From contig JASBUI010000019.1 of NCBI GenBank assembly GCA_030148005.1, positions 124,001-188,000 on the forward strand: a stretch of DNA of 64,000 nucleotides, written 5' to 3'. The stretch comes from Paracoccaceae bacterium. GTDB lineage: Bacteria; Pseudomonadota; Alphaproteobacteria; Rhodobacterales; Rhodobacteraceae. The notes below the pieces were generated by a model. The model saw only the letters and a list, made by a program, of their open reading frames with translations. It ran no database searches and had not been told where the DNA came from. Shown here in pieces: positions 50,001 to 60,009 of the stretch; the first letter of the stretch is position 1; every line of letters begins with the position of its first letter. Position numbers and translations under genes: made by a program.

Positions 50001-50488
50001 GCCCAGTCGGACTGATGCAAGGTGGTCGAACTTTCGCCGGTATGATCGTCGCCCATCGCCATCAGAACACCGCCCAGCGGCGCTGTTCCGGCCATATTGG
50101 CGTGGCGCATGACATCGCCCGAGCGGTCAACGCCCGGCCCTTTGCCGTACCAAAGCCCGAAAACCCCGTCGAATTTGCCTTCGCCGCGCAGCTCTGCCTG
50201 CTGACTTCCCCAAAGGGCGGTCGCGGCCAGATCTTCGTTCAGACCCGTCTGAAAGGTGATATCGGCCGGTTTCAGCACCTTCTCGGCGCGCGCCATCTGC
50301 AAATCAACGGCCCCCAGCGGCGAGCCGCGATAGCCCGTCACATATCCCGCCGTATCAAAACCGGCGGCCACGTCGCGGGCCTTTTGCATAAGCATCAGAC
50401 GCACAAGCGCCTGTGTTCCGTTCAACAGCACAGGAGACTTTTCAAGATCGTAACGGTCGTTGAGTGAAATTTCAGGCAGTGTCATCAC
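47066..50488 (-). CDS. Indolepyruvate ferredoxin oxidoreductase, fused alpha-beta type (1140 aa)
   Basis: [100 protein letters not shown]. Confidence 0.95.
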   Translation of the reverse strand: [1140 protein letters not shown]

Positions 50489-50521
50489 GCCCCTCCCACA
50501 GGTTTGCGCAGGCCCCTATAA

Positions 50522-50609
50522 TAGGTCAAAAACTCTGACCTACAAAACGAAAAACAAAGTCCCTTTGGTATTTGCATTCATTGGCCGTTCACCGGTAACT
50601 CTGTTACCG
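50522..50609. promoter_or_regulatory. Two operator-like inverted repeats in IOR/LysR divergent intergenic region
   Basis: TAGGTCA-N7-TGACCTA (50522-50542) and CGGTAAC-TCT-GTTACCG (50593-50609), both perfect. Confidence 0.6.
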
Positions 50610-50641
50610 CAGTTTATGAATTTATGAACGGTTGCGTTACT

Positions 50642-51547
50642 ATGGACTGGGACAAGCTTAGAATATTTCACGCGGTGGCCGATGCGGGCAGCCTTACCCA
50701 TGCCGGTGAGACGCTGCATCTTAGCCAATCTGCCGTCAGCAGGCAGATTCGCGCCCTTGAAGAAAGCCTTAACGCCACCCTTTTCCACCGCCATGCGCGT
50801 GGACTGATTCTTACCGAACAAGGGGAGCTTTTGTTCGACGCCACCTCTTCGATGGCCCGGCGGCTTGAAACGGCCTCGGCGCGCATCCGCGACAGCGAAG
50901 AGGAAGTTTTCGGCGAATTGCGCGTCACCACGACGATCGGCTTTGGATCGCTCTGGCTTGCGCCGCGCCTGACGCGACTTTACGAAAAATACCCCGACCT
51001 TAAGATCGACCTGATGCTGGAAGAGCGGGTTCTGGACCTTCCCATGCGCGAGGCGGATGTCGCGATCCGTATGAAAGAGCCAAGCCAGGCCGACCTGATC
51101 CGCCGCCGCCTGATGAGCGTGCGCATGCGCCTTTACGCCTCTCCCGGCTATATCGCCCAGAACGGTATGCCCGAGCGGATGGAAGACTTTGGAGAACACA
51201 GGCTGATCAGCCAGAACACGAAAAGCGCTCAGGTCTCGGCCGGTGCGCAGTTGATCAACCAGATCCTTGCTCATGACGTGCCCTCGCTGTTGACCGTCAA
51301 TAACTACTTTGGGGTTTTGCAGGCGGTTATCAACAACCTTGGGATCGGCTGTCTGCCCGACTATATCGTCGAATCCGAACCTGACCTTGTGCGGGTTCTG
51401 CCGGATGTCGAATCTGTCGAAGTGCCGGTTTTCCTCGCCTATCCAGAGGAACTTCGTCAGTCCAAGCGCATTGCCGCCTTCCGTGATTTCATCACCGGCG
51501 AAATCACAGCGCACCGAAAAAAGCTTAAATCAGAGGCAGATAGCTGA
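50642..51547 (+). CDS. LysR-family transcriptional regulator
   Basis: MDWDKLRIFHAVADAGSLTHAGETLHLSQSAVSRQIRALEESLNATLFHRHARGLILTEQG HTH; LysR substrate-binding domain. Confidence 0.95.
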   Translation: MDWDKLRIFHAVADAGSLTHAGETLHLSQSAVSRQIRALEESLNATLFHRHARGLILTEQGELLFDATSSMARRLETASARIRDSEEEVFGELRVTTTIGFGSLWLAPRLTRLYEKYPDLKIDLMLEERVLDLPMREADVAIRMKEPSQADLIRRRLMSVRMRLYASPGYIAQNGMPERMEDFGEHRLISQNTKSAQVSAGAQLINQILAHDVPSLLTVNNYFGVLQAVINNLGIGCLPDYIVESEPDLVRVLPDVESVEVPVFLAYPEELRQSKRIAAFRDFITGEITAHRKKLKSEADS

Positions 51548-51619
51548 GATATGCAGCGGACGCATAACGGCTTTTCATCAAATTGATGGATATTCTCTTG
51601 ATCGGCCACGGGGCCAACC

Positions 51620-51711
51620 CTAATTGAGCATCAAGAGAAGCGAAGGCGTGGCCTTCATCTCTTACCTCCCTGTTGGACTTGGGCCGAGCTTAGTCTCGGC
51701 CTACTTTTTTT
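51620..51711 (+). ncRNA. Candidate small RNA with 5' stem-loop, CCUCCC single-stranded segment and Rho-independent terminator (5' end approximate)
   Basis: AAGAGA-AGC-GAAGGC-GTG-GCCTTC-A-TCTCTT stem (51633-51663); ACCTCCCTG linker; GGCCGAG-CTTAGT-CTCGGCC (51682-51701) then TTTTTTT; no ORF. Confidence 0.6.
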
Positions 51712-51850
51712 CTCAGGCAGCTTACCTTAACGGAAATTTTTGACGCAAACTTTCCTCAAACCGGTCTCTTTTTGATCGGAATGCGGGTTAAGCGTGGTGG
51801 CATCACAACCAAAGCGTGCGTTGCTTTGGAAAATGCGAGTGGTGAGTGCT

Positions 51851-51878
51851 GGGCCTAGCGTCCAATATTACTAGGCCC
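51851..51878 (+). other. Stable stem-loop in leader of secreted protein gene
   Basis: GGGCCTAG (51851-51858)/CTAGGCCC (51871-51878), 12-nt loop, no T-run. Confidence 0.6.
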
Positions 51879-51915
51879 CCGGCGAGGACCGCTCTGGTTT
51901 GAAAGGAGTGCGACT

Positions 51916-52605
51916 ATGCCTTCGAAGATTATGTACACCGCAGCCATTTCTGGTTTCCTGCTGGCCTTTGCGCCGGCTTCCCACGCAGACATCGGCGGAG
52001 TTGGAGTTGACGTCTCGGCCGACATCGGAGGCGGCGACGTCTCTGCCTCTGCCTCAGCCTCTGTTGGATCGTCGGCCAGTGCCTCGGCCTCTGTATCCAC
52101 CTCCCACAGCCATGATGGAAAGAATTCCAAGGGCAAGAAGCATTCAGGCTTCAAGTGGCCCTGGCAAAAGGCCAAACAGGCCGCCGTTCCGGCCGTCACC
52201 AAAAAGGTCGGCGGCGTGGTCAAGCATGTTCACAAGGACCTGCATGGCATTGGCCACGGGCGCGGACATGATCACGGCGACAAAACCACAACGACAAACG
52301 ACGGCCCGGTTGCGCGGGTAACCCGCGACGAGAGCGCAATTGACATCATTCGCCCGCTGAACGGTTGGGACCGCTCCAAGGTCGGCATGCCCATCTATTC
52401 TTCGGATGGTCACCTTCTTGGGACAACGAACGCCGTGCAGTCCGGAAAATCACAGTCGATGCTTGTTCACGCAAAGATCGCGCGTGATCTTGGCATTAGC
52501 CACAGCGAGGTAATGCTGCGCATGGCCTCTTTCAACATCCGCAATGACCGGATTGTTTTCAACATGACGCGCGACCGTTTTGTTAAGCACATGTCAAAGA
52601 CCTAA
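51916..52605 (+). CDS. Secreted hypothetical protein with Ser/Ala repeats, His-rich linker and C-terminal PRC-barrel-like segment
   Basis: Signal peptide MPSKIMYTAAISGFLLAFAPASHA; SASASASVGSSASASASVSTSHSHD; GWDRSKVGMPIYSSDGHLLGTTNAV. Confidence 0.85.
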   Translation: MPSKIMYTAAISGFLLAFAPASHADIGGVGVDVSADIGGGDVSASASASVGSSASASASVSTSHSHDGKNSKGKKHSGFKWPWQKAKQAAVPAVTKKVGGVVKHVHKDLHGIGHGRGHDHGDKTTTTNDGPVARVTRDESAIDIIRPLNGWDRSKVGMPIYSSDGHLLGTTNAVQSGKSQSMLVHAKIARDLGISHSEVMLRMASFNIRNDRIVFNMTRDRFVKHMSKT

Positions 52606-52652
52606 GGCACTGATCACGGCGCCGCTCCCCCCTCGGGCGCCATGCACGGCCC

Positions 52653-52685
52653 AGAGCGGACCTTTCAAAGGTCCGCTCTATCTTT
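52653..52685 (+). terminator. Terminator downstream of secreted protein gene
   Basis: AGAGCGGACCTTT-C-AAAGGTCCGCTCT near-perfect palindrome, then ATCTTTAT. Confidence 0.75.
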
Positions 52686-52773
52686 ATAGGCAAGCGTCAT
52701 TAAAGCGCGCCAATAGCACCTTTAATCCCCTGCATGTTCCGGCTAGAAGTCCGCAAAACCTGGGGGACAACCA

Positions 52774-54936
52774 TTGCAAACCGAGCCAGAAATCACACCT
52801 GAGCTGATCGCCGCTCACGGGCTAAGCGACGACGAATATGCGCGCGTTCTTGAAATCATAGGCCGCGAGCCAAGTTTTACTGAGCTTGGCATCTTTTCGG
52901 CCATGTGGAACGAACACTGTTCCTACAAATCTTCAAAGAAATGGCTGCGCACCCTGCCGACAACAGGACCACAGGTCATTTGCGGGCCCGGTGAAAACGC
53001 TGGCATCGTCGATATCGGCGACGGGCAATGCGTTGTCTTCAAAATGGAAAGCCACAACCACCCCAGCTATATCGAACCCTATCAGGGTGCGGCCACGGGT
53101 GTGGGCGGCATTCTGCGCGATGTCTTTACCATGGGCGCACGCCCCATCGCGGCGATGAACTCTCTTTCCTTTGGCGAACCCTCGCACCCCAAGACGCCTT
53201 CGCTTGTCTCGGGCGTGGTTGCGGGCGTCGGGGGCTATGGCAACTGCTTTGGCGTGCCCACGGTCGGGGGCGAGGTGCGCTTTCACCCCGCTTATAACGG
53301 CAACTGCCTTGTGAATGCCTTTGCCGCAGGTCTGGCAGAGACGGACAAGATTTTCTATTCGGCCGCATCGGGCGTCGGCATGCCGGTGGTCTACCTTGGC
53401 GCCAAGACGGGCCGCGACGGCGTCGGCGGCGCCACCATGGCCAGCGCCGAGTTCGATGACACCATCGAGGAAAAGCGCCCCACCGTTCAGGTTGGCGATC
53501 CTTTCACCGAAAAGCGCCTGATGGAGGCCACGCTGGAACTTATGGCCACGGGCGCCGTCATTTCCATTCAGGACATGGGCGCCGCAGGGCTGACCTGTTC
53601 TGCGGTCGAGATGGGCGACAAGGGCAACCTTGGTGTGCGTCTTGATCTGGATCACGTTCCGGTGCGCGAAAACAACATGACCGCCTATGAGATGATGCTG
53701 TCGGAAAGTCAGGAGCGCATGCTGATGGTGCTGCGCCCTGAGCTTGAGGCAGAGGCCAAGGCCGTCTTTGACAAATGGGACCTTGATTTCGCCATCGTGG
53801 GCGAAACCATCGCCGAAGACCGTTTCCTGATCATGCAGGGTAACACCGTGATGGCCGATCTGCCGCTCAAGGCGCTGTCGGGCAATGCGCCCGAATATGA
53901 TCGCCCATGGGTCGAAACGCCCGCCGCTGGCGAAATGGACGAAGTGCCCGAGATTGATCCGATCGACGGGCTGCGCGCGCTTTTGGCCTCGCCCAACTAC
54001 GCGTCCAAGCACTGGGTGTGGGAACAGTATGACACGATGGTCATGGCCGACACGATGCGCACGCCGGGTCTTGGCGCGGGGATCGTGCGGGTTCATGGCA
54101 CGCCCAAGGCGTTGGCCTTCACCTCGGATGTAACGCCGCGCTATGTGCGCGCCAACCCTTATGAGGGCGGCAAACAGGCCGTGGCCGAGGCTTACCGCAA
54201 CCTAAGCGCCGTGGGCGCCCTGCCCCTTGCTACCACCGACAACATGAACTTCGGCAACCCCGAAAAGCCCGAGATCATGGGCCAGTTCGTTGGTGCCATC
54301 AAAGGTATCGGCGCAGCTGTCGAAGCGCTGAACATGCCGATCGTTTCGGGCAATGTGTCACTTTATAATGAAACGGACGGCGAGCCGATCCTGCCGACGC
54401 CGACGATCGGCGCGGTTGGCCTTCTGGACGATCATGAACAGGTGATCGACGGCACAGCGCGCGAGGGGCATCTTGCCCTTCTTTTGGGCGACACGCAGGG
54501 CCATCTTGGCCAGTCCGCGCTTTTGGCCGAAGTCTTTAACCGCGAAGACGGCGATGCGCCGCATGTCGATCTGGCCACCGAAAAGGCCCATGGCGATTTT
54601 ATCCGCGAAAACCGCGAAAACATCACCGCTGCGACCGATCTTTCCGATGGCGGGCTGGCGCTTGCAGGCTTTGAAATGGCGCTGGCGGGCGATATCGGCA
54701 TCACGCTCGATGACAGGGCCACCGGTTTCAACTTTGGCGAGGATCAGGCGCGCTATCTGATCGCCTGCTCGTTTGACCGGGCCGAGGCGCTGATGATTGC
54801 CGCGGGCCAAGCGGGCGTGCCGCTTCAGACCGTGGGCCGCTTTGGTGGCGACAAGGTGCGCATCGGAAGCTCAGAGGCTTCGCTGGCCGATCTTGCCGCT
54901 ATTTTCCACGGCGCCTTCGAACAGGCAATTGCCTAA
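52774..54936 (+). CDS. purL: Phosphoribosylformylglycinamidine synthase subunit PurL
   Basis: [67 protein letters not shown]. Confidence 0.97.
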   Translation: MQTEPEITPELIAAHGLSDDEYARVLEIIGREPSFTELGIFSAMWNEHCSYKSSKKWLRTLPTTGPQVICGPGENAGIVDIGDGQCVVFKMESHNHPSYIEPYQGAATGVGGILRDVFTMGARPIAAMNSLSFGEPSHPKTPSLVSGVVAGVGGYGNCFGVPTVGGEVRFHPAYNGNCLVNAFAAGLAETDKIFYSAASGVGMPVVYLGAKTGRDGVGGATMASAEFDDTIEEKRPTVQVGDPFTEKRLMEATLELMATGAVISIQDMGAAGLTCSAVEMGDKGNLGVRLDLDHVPVRENNMTAYEMMLSESQERMLMVLRPELEAEAKAVFDKWDLDFAIVGETIAEDRFLIMQGNTVMADLPLKALSGNAPEYDRPWVETPAAGEMDEVPEIDPIDGLRALLASPNYASKHWVWEQYDTMVMADTMRTPGLGAGIVRVHGTPKALAFTSDVTPRYVRANPYEGGKQAVAEAYRNLSAVGALPLATTDNMNFGNPEKPEIMGQFVGAIKGIGAAVEALNMPIVSGNVSLYNETDGEPILPTPTIGAVGLLDDHEQVIDGTAREGHLALLLGDTQGHLGQSALLAEVFNREDGDAPHVDLATEKAHGDFIRENRENITAATDLSDGGLALAGFEMALAGDIGITLDDRATGFNFGEDQARYLIACSFDRAEALMIAAGQAGVPLQTVGRFGGDKVRIGSSEASLADLAAIFHGAFEQAIA

Positions 54937-55001
54937 GGCCTCTTGCAGCGCTGGTTCTGCGCCTCTAAATCTGAAATCAACCGAAACAGGGTTCACCGTT
55001 C

Positions 55002-55238
55002 ATGCCAATGCAGCCAAAAGAAGTCGAAGAGTTGATCCGCGAGGCGCTGCCGAACGCGAAAATCACCGTTGAGGGTGATGATGGCGTGCATTTCGTGGCA
55101 GAGGTCATCGACGAAAGCTTTCGTGGGCAGAACCGTGTGCAACAGCAACGTGCGGTCTATGCCGCGCTGAAGGGAAAGATGGACGGCGCCAACGGTGAGT
55201 TGCATGCGCTTGCACTGACCACAAAGGCGCCTGACTAG
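55002..55238 (+). CDS. BolA family protein
   Basis: VEELIREALPNAKITVEGDDGVHFVAEVIDESFRGQNRVQQQRAVYAALKGKM. Confidence 0.93.
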   Translation: MPMQPKEVEELIREALPNAKITVEGDDGVHFVAEVIDESFRGQNRVQQQRAVYAALKGKMDGANGELHALALTTKAPD

Positions 55239-55343
55239 GCAATTGCCACAGGCTTTGGCGGATTGGCCAAAGCATCATTCATGACGGCCGCGCGGCGCGA
55301 CAAAAGTTGGCCCGGACCGGATCATAGAGAAGGACGCAAGTAT

Positions 55344-55703
55344 ATGAGCGCTCAAGACACGATCAAGCAGACCGTCGCCGATAACGACGTGGTTCTTTTC
55401 ATGAAGGGCACGAAATCCATGCCCCAGTGCGGCTTTTCCAGCCGGGTTGCGGGTGTTCTGAACTTCATGGGCGTCGAATTTGCCGATGTGAACGTTCTGG
55501 CCGACGACGAAATTCGTCAGGGCATCAAGGATTACTCCGACTGGCCGACAATTCCGCAGCTTTACGTCAAAGGTGAGTTTGTGGGCGGCTGCGATATCAT
55601 CACAGAGATGACCCTGTCGGGTGAGCTGGATGAGCTGCTAGAGAAAAGCGGCGTCGGTTTTGACAAGGACGCAGCCGACAAGATCCGCGAAGCCAACGGA
55701 TAA
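55344..55703 (+). CDS. grxD: Monothiol glutaredoxin (Grx4 type)
   Basis: [35 protein letters not shown] motif; [22 protein letters not shown]. Confidence 0.96.
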   Translation: MSAQDTIKQTVADNDVVLFMKGTKSMPQCGFSSRVAGVLNFMGVEFADVNVLADDEIRQGIKDYSDWPTIPQLYVKGEFVGGCDIITEMTLSGELDELLEKSGVGFDKDAADKIREANG

Positions 55704-55770
55704 ACTTATCCGCAAGGGGCCCTGCGGGGCGCCGGTTCGTGAATTTTCAGCGGAATGAAAGCCCGGCCAC

Positions 55771-56157
55771 CTAGGCCGGGTCAACCGTTTCTGCAAGCGC
55801 CTCGGCGCGGGCGGCAAGTTCGGCGAAAGTATCAACCACCCCATCAGGCAGCACCGCAACCTCGACCTTTTCGGGCGCGGGTTTCGGCGCATTCTCCAGC
55901 TCAGATATGCGCCGTTCCTGATCGCTCAGGATCGCCTGCGCCTGCACCAGCTTTTCTTCCAGTCCCGCCGTTTTGTCCGCCAGCATAAGGCCGGCCATCA
56001 AAAGCATCTGCGGCTCGGGCATCCGTCCGATCTGGCTTGAAAGCGTTGTTGCTTCGTTATCCAGCAGCTTGGCGGCCGAATGCAGGAAATGCTCTTCGCC
56101 TTCCTGGCACGCCACTTCAAAGCTGCGTCCACCGATGTTGATCACGACCTCAGGCAT
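55771..56157 (-). CDS. zapA: Cell division protein ZapA
   Basis: VVINIGGRSFEVACQEGEEHFLHSAAKLLDNEATTLSSQIGRMPEPQMLLMAGLMLADK. Confidence 0.9.
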   Translation of the reverse strand: MPEVVINIGGRSFEVACQEGEEHFLHSAAKLLDNEATTLSSQIGRMPEPQMLLMAGLMLADKTAGLEEKLVQAQAILSDQERRISELENAPKPAPEKVEVAVLPDGVVDTFAELAARAEALAETVDPA

Positions 56158-56659
56158 GAGAGCCTCCCTCCAGCACGTCTTTCAGTTCGGCCAGAATTGC
56201 GTCGACCTCGATCACATCCGTCTCGCGCGTGGCGCGCAAGGCTTCCAGTTCTTCCAGCATCGACTTGTTGATCAGATGCGGCTGGCCGACACCGCTGGCA
56301 TTGGCCGCGCGCAGGGCTGCGTTATTCTCGCGAAGCTTTGCGTTCGTTGCTTTCAGCTTTGCCAGCCCGTTTTCAGCCGCCGCAACCTGCGCACGCAGGG
56401 ACGCGATAAGCTCTTCCTGACCGCCGCCGGCGCTTTCGTGCTTTTCCTTCAGAACGCGCAGCCGCTCGGTCAGTTGGGCGTTCACGACACGCTCATCCTC
56501 AAGCTCGGCCAAAAGCGCTTCGTTGTTGGCCGACGGCGCAGCTTCGGCGCCGCCCTCGCCCGCAGCCGAGGACTTTGAAGCCTTCAGAGCTTCAACGCCC
56601 TGCCCGATCCGTTCCAGCGCCGCCGTAATTCGGCGTTCCAGATCGACAATATCGCTCAT
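56150..56659 (-). CDS. Coiled-coil hypothetical protein, coupled to zapA
   Basis: MSDIVDLERRITAALERIGQGVEALK..., heptad-rich; overlaps zapA start. Confidence 0.75.
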   Translation of the reverse strand: MSDIVDLERRITAALERIGQGVEALKASKSSAAGEGGAEAAPSANNEALLAELEDERVVNAQLTERLRVLKEKHESAGGGQEELIASLRAQVAAAENGLAKLKATNAKLRENNAALRAANASGVGQPHLINKSMLEELEALRATRETDVIEVDAILAELKDVLEGGSHA

Positions 56660-56868
56660 CTGACAACTTCCCCTTGCTGCTCTGCCCGGCGCTGACGCGA
56701 AATCCATCCGCGAATCGCCAGACGCTTGCTGTTTTTACAAGTCTAACCAAAGCTCCGAAAGATTTCGCCCCCTTTACGATCAATCACTTGCCCTGCCTCC
56801 TTGATCTTACACCCCGGACTGGTATCAACCCGGCAAACTGACGCCCATGGTGCAAAAGGACTGATAAT

Positions 56869-58887
56869 TTGGACATCGACACACTTCGGACGACCCATCC
56901 CGATCACTGGCGCAAGGCCGCTGCGATCCGGACCCTGACACTTGACGCGGTTGCAGCCGCAAATTCGGGGCATTCGGGTGCGCCCATGGGCATCGCCGAT
57001 GTAGCGACAGTCCTTTTTGAAAAGCACCTGCGCTTTGATCCGACCGCCCCCAACTGGCCCGACCGCGACCGGTTCATCCTGTCGGCGGGTCACGGATCAA
57101 TGCTGATCTATTCGCTTTTGCACCTGACCGGCTATAGCGACATGACGCTGGATCAGATCAAGAACTTCCGCCAGTGGGGCGCGATCACCGCAGGCCACCC
57201 AGAATATGGCCATGCAACCGGCGTCGAGACGACAACCGGCCCCTTGGGTCAGGGCATCGCCAATTCGGTCGGCTTTGCCATCGCCGAAGAGCATCTGCGC
57301 GCCCAGTGGGGCAAGAAGATCGTTGATCACCATACCTATGTCATCGCAGGCGACGGGTGCCTGATGGAAGGGATCAGCCAAGAGGCGATCGGCCTTGCGG
57401 GCAAGCAAAAGCTTGGCCGTCTGATCGTTCTTTGGGACAACAACAACATCACCATCGACGGCACCGTCGATATGTCCGACATCACGGACCAAAAGGCGCG
57501 TTTTGCCGCCTCTGGCTGGTCGGTCTTTGAATGCGACGGCCATGATCCCACCGACATCGACCGTGCGATCACGGCAGCAAAGGCCACCGACACGCCGTCG
57601 ATGATTGCCTGCAAGACGCATATCGCGCTTGGCTCATCGGCGCAGGATACCTCAAAAGGGCATGGCGCGCTGACGGATGCGAAACTGATCGCAGACACCA
57701 AGGCCGCCTATGGCTGGGACTACGAAGCCTTTGAAATTCCAAAGGATGTTCGGGATGCATGGGCCGCGATCGGCGCACGCGGGCAAGAGGCGCGCCGCGA
57801 CTGGGAAGCCCGGCTGGCCGATCTTTCCGCCAACAAACAGGCCGAGTTTGCGCGCATCTTTGCCGGCGAGCTTCCCAAAAAGCTGACCGCCACGATCAAG
57901 GCGCTAAAACGCCAGCTGGCCGAGGTTCAGCCCAAGGTCGCCACGCGCAAAGCCTCGGAAATGGCGCTTGAGGTGATCAACCCGATCATGGCCGAAACGC
58001 TGGGCGGGTCGGCCGATCTGACCGGCTCGAACAACACCAAAACCGCCGATCTGGGCGTTTTTGGCCCCGAGAACCGCAAGGGCCGCTTCATCCACTACGG
58101 CATCCGTGAACACGGGATGGCCGCGGCGCTGAACGGCATGGCCCTGCACGGCGGGATCAAGCCCTATTCCGGCACCTTCATGTGCTTTACCGACTATGCC
58201 CGCGCCTCGATGCGCCTCTCGGCTTTGATGAAGATCGCGCCGGTCTACGTGATGACCCACGATAGCATCGGTCTGGGCGAGGATGGCCCCACGCACCAGC
58301 CGGTCGAACATCTGGCAATGCTTCGGGCTACGCCGAACATGATGGTCATGCGCCCGGCGGATGCCACCGAAACGGCAGAGGCATGGGAAGTGGCCCTTGG
58401 CCAGACCAAGACGCCATCGGTGCTTGCCCTGTCGCGCCAGAACCTTGCCGCGGTGCGGACCGAGTTCAAGACAAAGAACCTTGTGGCTCAGGGCGCCTAT
58501 GTTCTGGCCGATGCCACGGCCAAGCGTCAGGCGATCCTGATGGCCACAGGCTCCGAGGTTGAAATTGCCATGGCTGCCCGCGATCTGCTTGAAGCCGAAG
58601 GGATCGGAACGCGCGTCGTTTCAATGCCCTGCTGGGAGCTTTTCGAGGCGCAAGACGACAGCTATCGCAAGCGCGTTCTGCCGGGTGGCCCGGTGCGCGT
58701 TGCGGTCGAGGCCGGCGTGCGCCTTGGCTGGGACAAGTGGCTGCTTGGTGAGCGTGGCCGCGAGGCCAAGGCAGGCTTTGTCGGTATGACCGATTTCGGT
58801 GCATCGGCGCCTGCCGAGGTTCTGTACGAAAAGTTCGGCATCACGGCAGAGGCCGTTGCGCAAAAAGTGCGCGACCTTCTGGGCTGA
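56869..58887 (+). CDS. tkt: Transketolase (TTG start)
   Basis: [61 protein letters not shown]. Confidence 0.96.
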   Translation: MDIDTLRTTHPDHWRKAAAIRTLTLDAVAAANSGHSGAPMGIADVATVLFEKHLRFDPTAPNWPDRDRFILSAGHGSMLIYSLLHLTGYSDMTLDQIKNFRQWGAITAGHPEYGHATGVETTTGPLGQGIANSVGFAIAEEHLRAQWGKKIVDHHTYVIAGDGCLMEGISQEAIGLAGKQKLGRLIVLWDNNNITIDGTVDMSDITDQKARFAASGWSVFECDGHDPTDIDRAITAAKATDTPSMIACKTHIALGSSAQDTSKGHGALTDAKLIADTKAAYGWDYEAFEIPKDVRDAWAAIGARGQEARRDWEARLADLSANKQAEFARIFAGELPKKLTATIKALKRQLAEVQPKVATRKASEMALEVINPIMAETLGGSADLTGSNNTKTADLGVFGPENRKGRFIHYGIREHGMAAALNGMALHGGIKPYSGTFMCFTDYARASMRLSALMKIAPVYVMTHDSIGLGEDGPTHQPVEHLAMLRATPNMMVMRPADATETAEAWEVALGQTKTPSVLALSRQNLAAVRTEFKTKNLVAQGAYVLADATAKRQAILMATGSEVEIAMAARDLLEAEGIGTRVVSMPCWELFEAQDDSYRKRVLPGGPVRVAVEAGVRLGWDKWLLGERGREAKAGFVGMTDFGASAPAEVLYEKFGITAEAVAQKVRDLLG

Positions 58888-58910
58888 TATCGCAACCCGA
58901 AAATAGAAAA

Positions 58911-58945
58911 GGGCGCGGCAGGTTCATCCCCGCCGCGCCCTTTTT
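58911..58945 (+). terminator. Bidirectional terminator between tkt and DUF808 gene
   Basis: GGGCGCGGC/GCCGCGCCC stem, TTTTT on plus; CTTTTCTATTTTC on minus. Confidence 0.88.
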
Positions 58946-58978
58946 CATATCTTATTCAATTGCTTGCCGCGTTTTCCT

Positions 58979-59929
58979 TTAGCGGAACTTCTTCCAGACC
59001 GGAACGATGACCTTATTGGCAAGCGGCACCAAAAGCGCGCCCAGGAACAGGCCAAAAACGCCGTCCAAGGCCGCCTTGGTGCTCCACTCTACGGCGCCTG
59101 TCGCGGATGGGACCGCATGGCCCAACGCAGCGGCGGCCGCTTCGATCATGTGGCCCGGCTCGTTCATCCCAAGCACTTCCATGCCGTGGATAACGATCGA
59201 TCCGCCAACCCAAAGCATTGCCGCCGTTCCGACGGCCGTCAGGGCGGTCAGAAAGCCGGGCATGCCGCGCACGATGGCGCGCCCTGTGACCCGGGTTGCG
59301 CGAAAGCGGCCGCTTTTGGCCATCAAAAGCCCCACGTCATCGGCCTTTACGATCAGGGCCACGCCGCCATAGACAACCGCCGTGATCCCGATCGCCACGA
59401 CCGCAAGCGTCGCCGCCTCCATCGCAAAGGAACTTTCGGGGATGGCGGCAAGCGCGATGGTCATGATCTCGGCCGAAAGGATAAAGTCGGTCTTGATCGC
59501 GCCGCGTATCTTTTCCTCTTCCAGATGGGCCGGATCGCCGCCCTTGTCCTCTGCGCCGGGGCCGTGACTTTTGCCCGGCCAAAAGACGTGCAGAACCTTT
59601 TCGGCCCCCTCAAAGCAAAGATAGGCCCCGCCCAGCATCAAAAGCGGCGTGATTGCCCAAGGCGCAAAGGCCGACAGGGCAAGACCTGCGGGCAGAAGGA
59701 CCAAAAGCTTGTTGCGGATCGAGCCAAGCGCGATGCGCCCCACGATGGGCAGTTCGCGCTTGGCCTCAAAGCCATGGACGTATTTCGGCGTCACAGCGGC
59801 ATCATCAATGACCGCGCCCGCGGCCTTGGCGCCGGCCTTGGCCGCCTGCCCGATCACATCGTCGACCGACGCCGCCGCCACCTTGGCAATGGCAGCAACA
59901 TCATCCAACAGGGCCAACAAACCGCTCAT
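58979..59929 (-). CDS. DUF808/YedI-family membrane protein
   Basis: GLLALLDDVAAIAKVAAASVDDV; DDAAVTPKYVHGFEAKRELPIVGRIALGSIRNKLL. Confidence 0.92.
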   Translation of the reverse strand: MSGLLALLDDVAAIAKVAAASVDDVIGQAAKAGAKAAGAVIDDAAVTPKYVHGFEAKRELPIVGRIALGSIRNKLLVLLPAGLALSAFAPWAITPLLMLGGAYLCFEGAEKVLHVFWPGKSHGPGAEDKGGDPAHLEEEKIRGAIKTDFILSAEIMTIALAAIPESSFAMEAATLAVVAIGITAVVYGGVALIVKADDVGLLMAKSGRFRATRVTGRAIVRGMPGFLTALTAVGTAAMLWVGGSIVIHGMEVLGMNEPGHMIEAAAAALGHAVPSATGAVEWSTKAALDGVFGLFLGALLVPLANKVIVPVWKKFR

Positions 59930-60009
59930 TTCACACCCACCTCATTCAAATCAACAAAAGCGCCCGACAAGGCGTCGATCATGCCTATCGATGACTGTTG
60001 GCGCAAACA

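Noticed and set aside
48009-50467. Several large plus-strand ORFs opposite the indolepyruvate oxidoreductase
   Set aside because: Shadow ORFs; the 1140-aa minus-strand product has clear ThDP and Fe-S motifs
52933-54096. 387-aa minus-strand ORF inside purL
   Set aside because: Antisense shadow of a strongly conserved gene
56660-56868. 6S RNA next to zapA (as in some proteobacteria)
   Set aside because: No convincing 6S-like long hairpin with central bubble in the short zapA-side gaps
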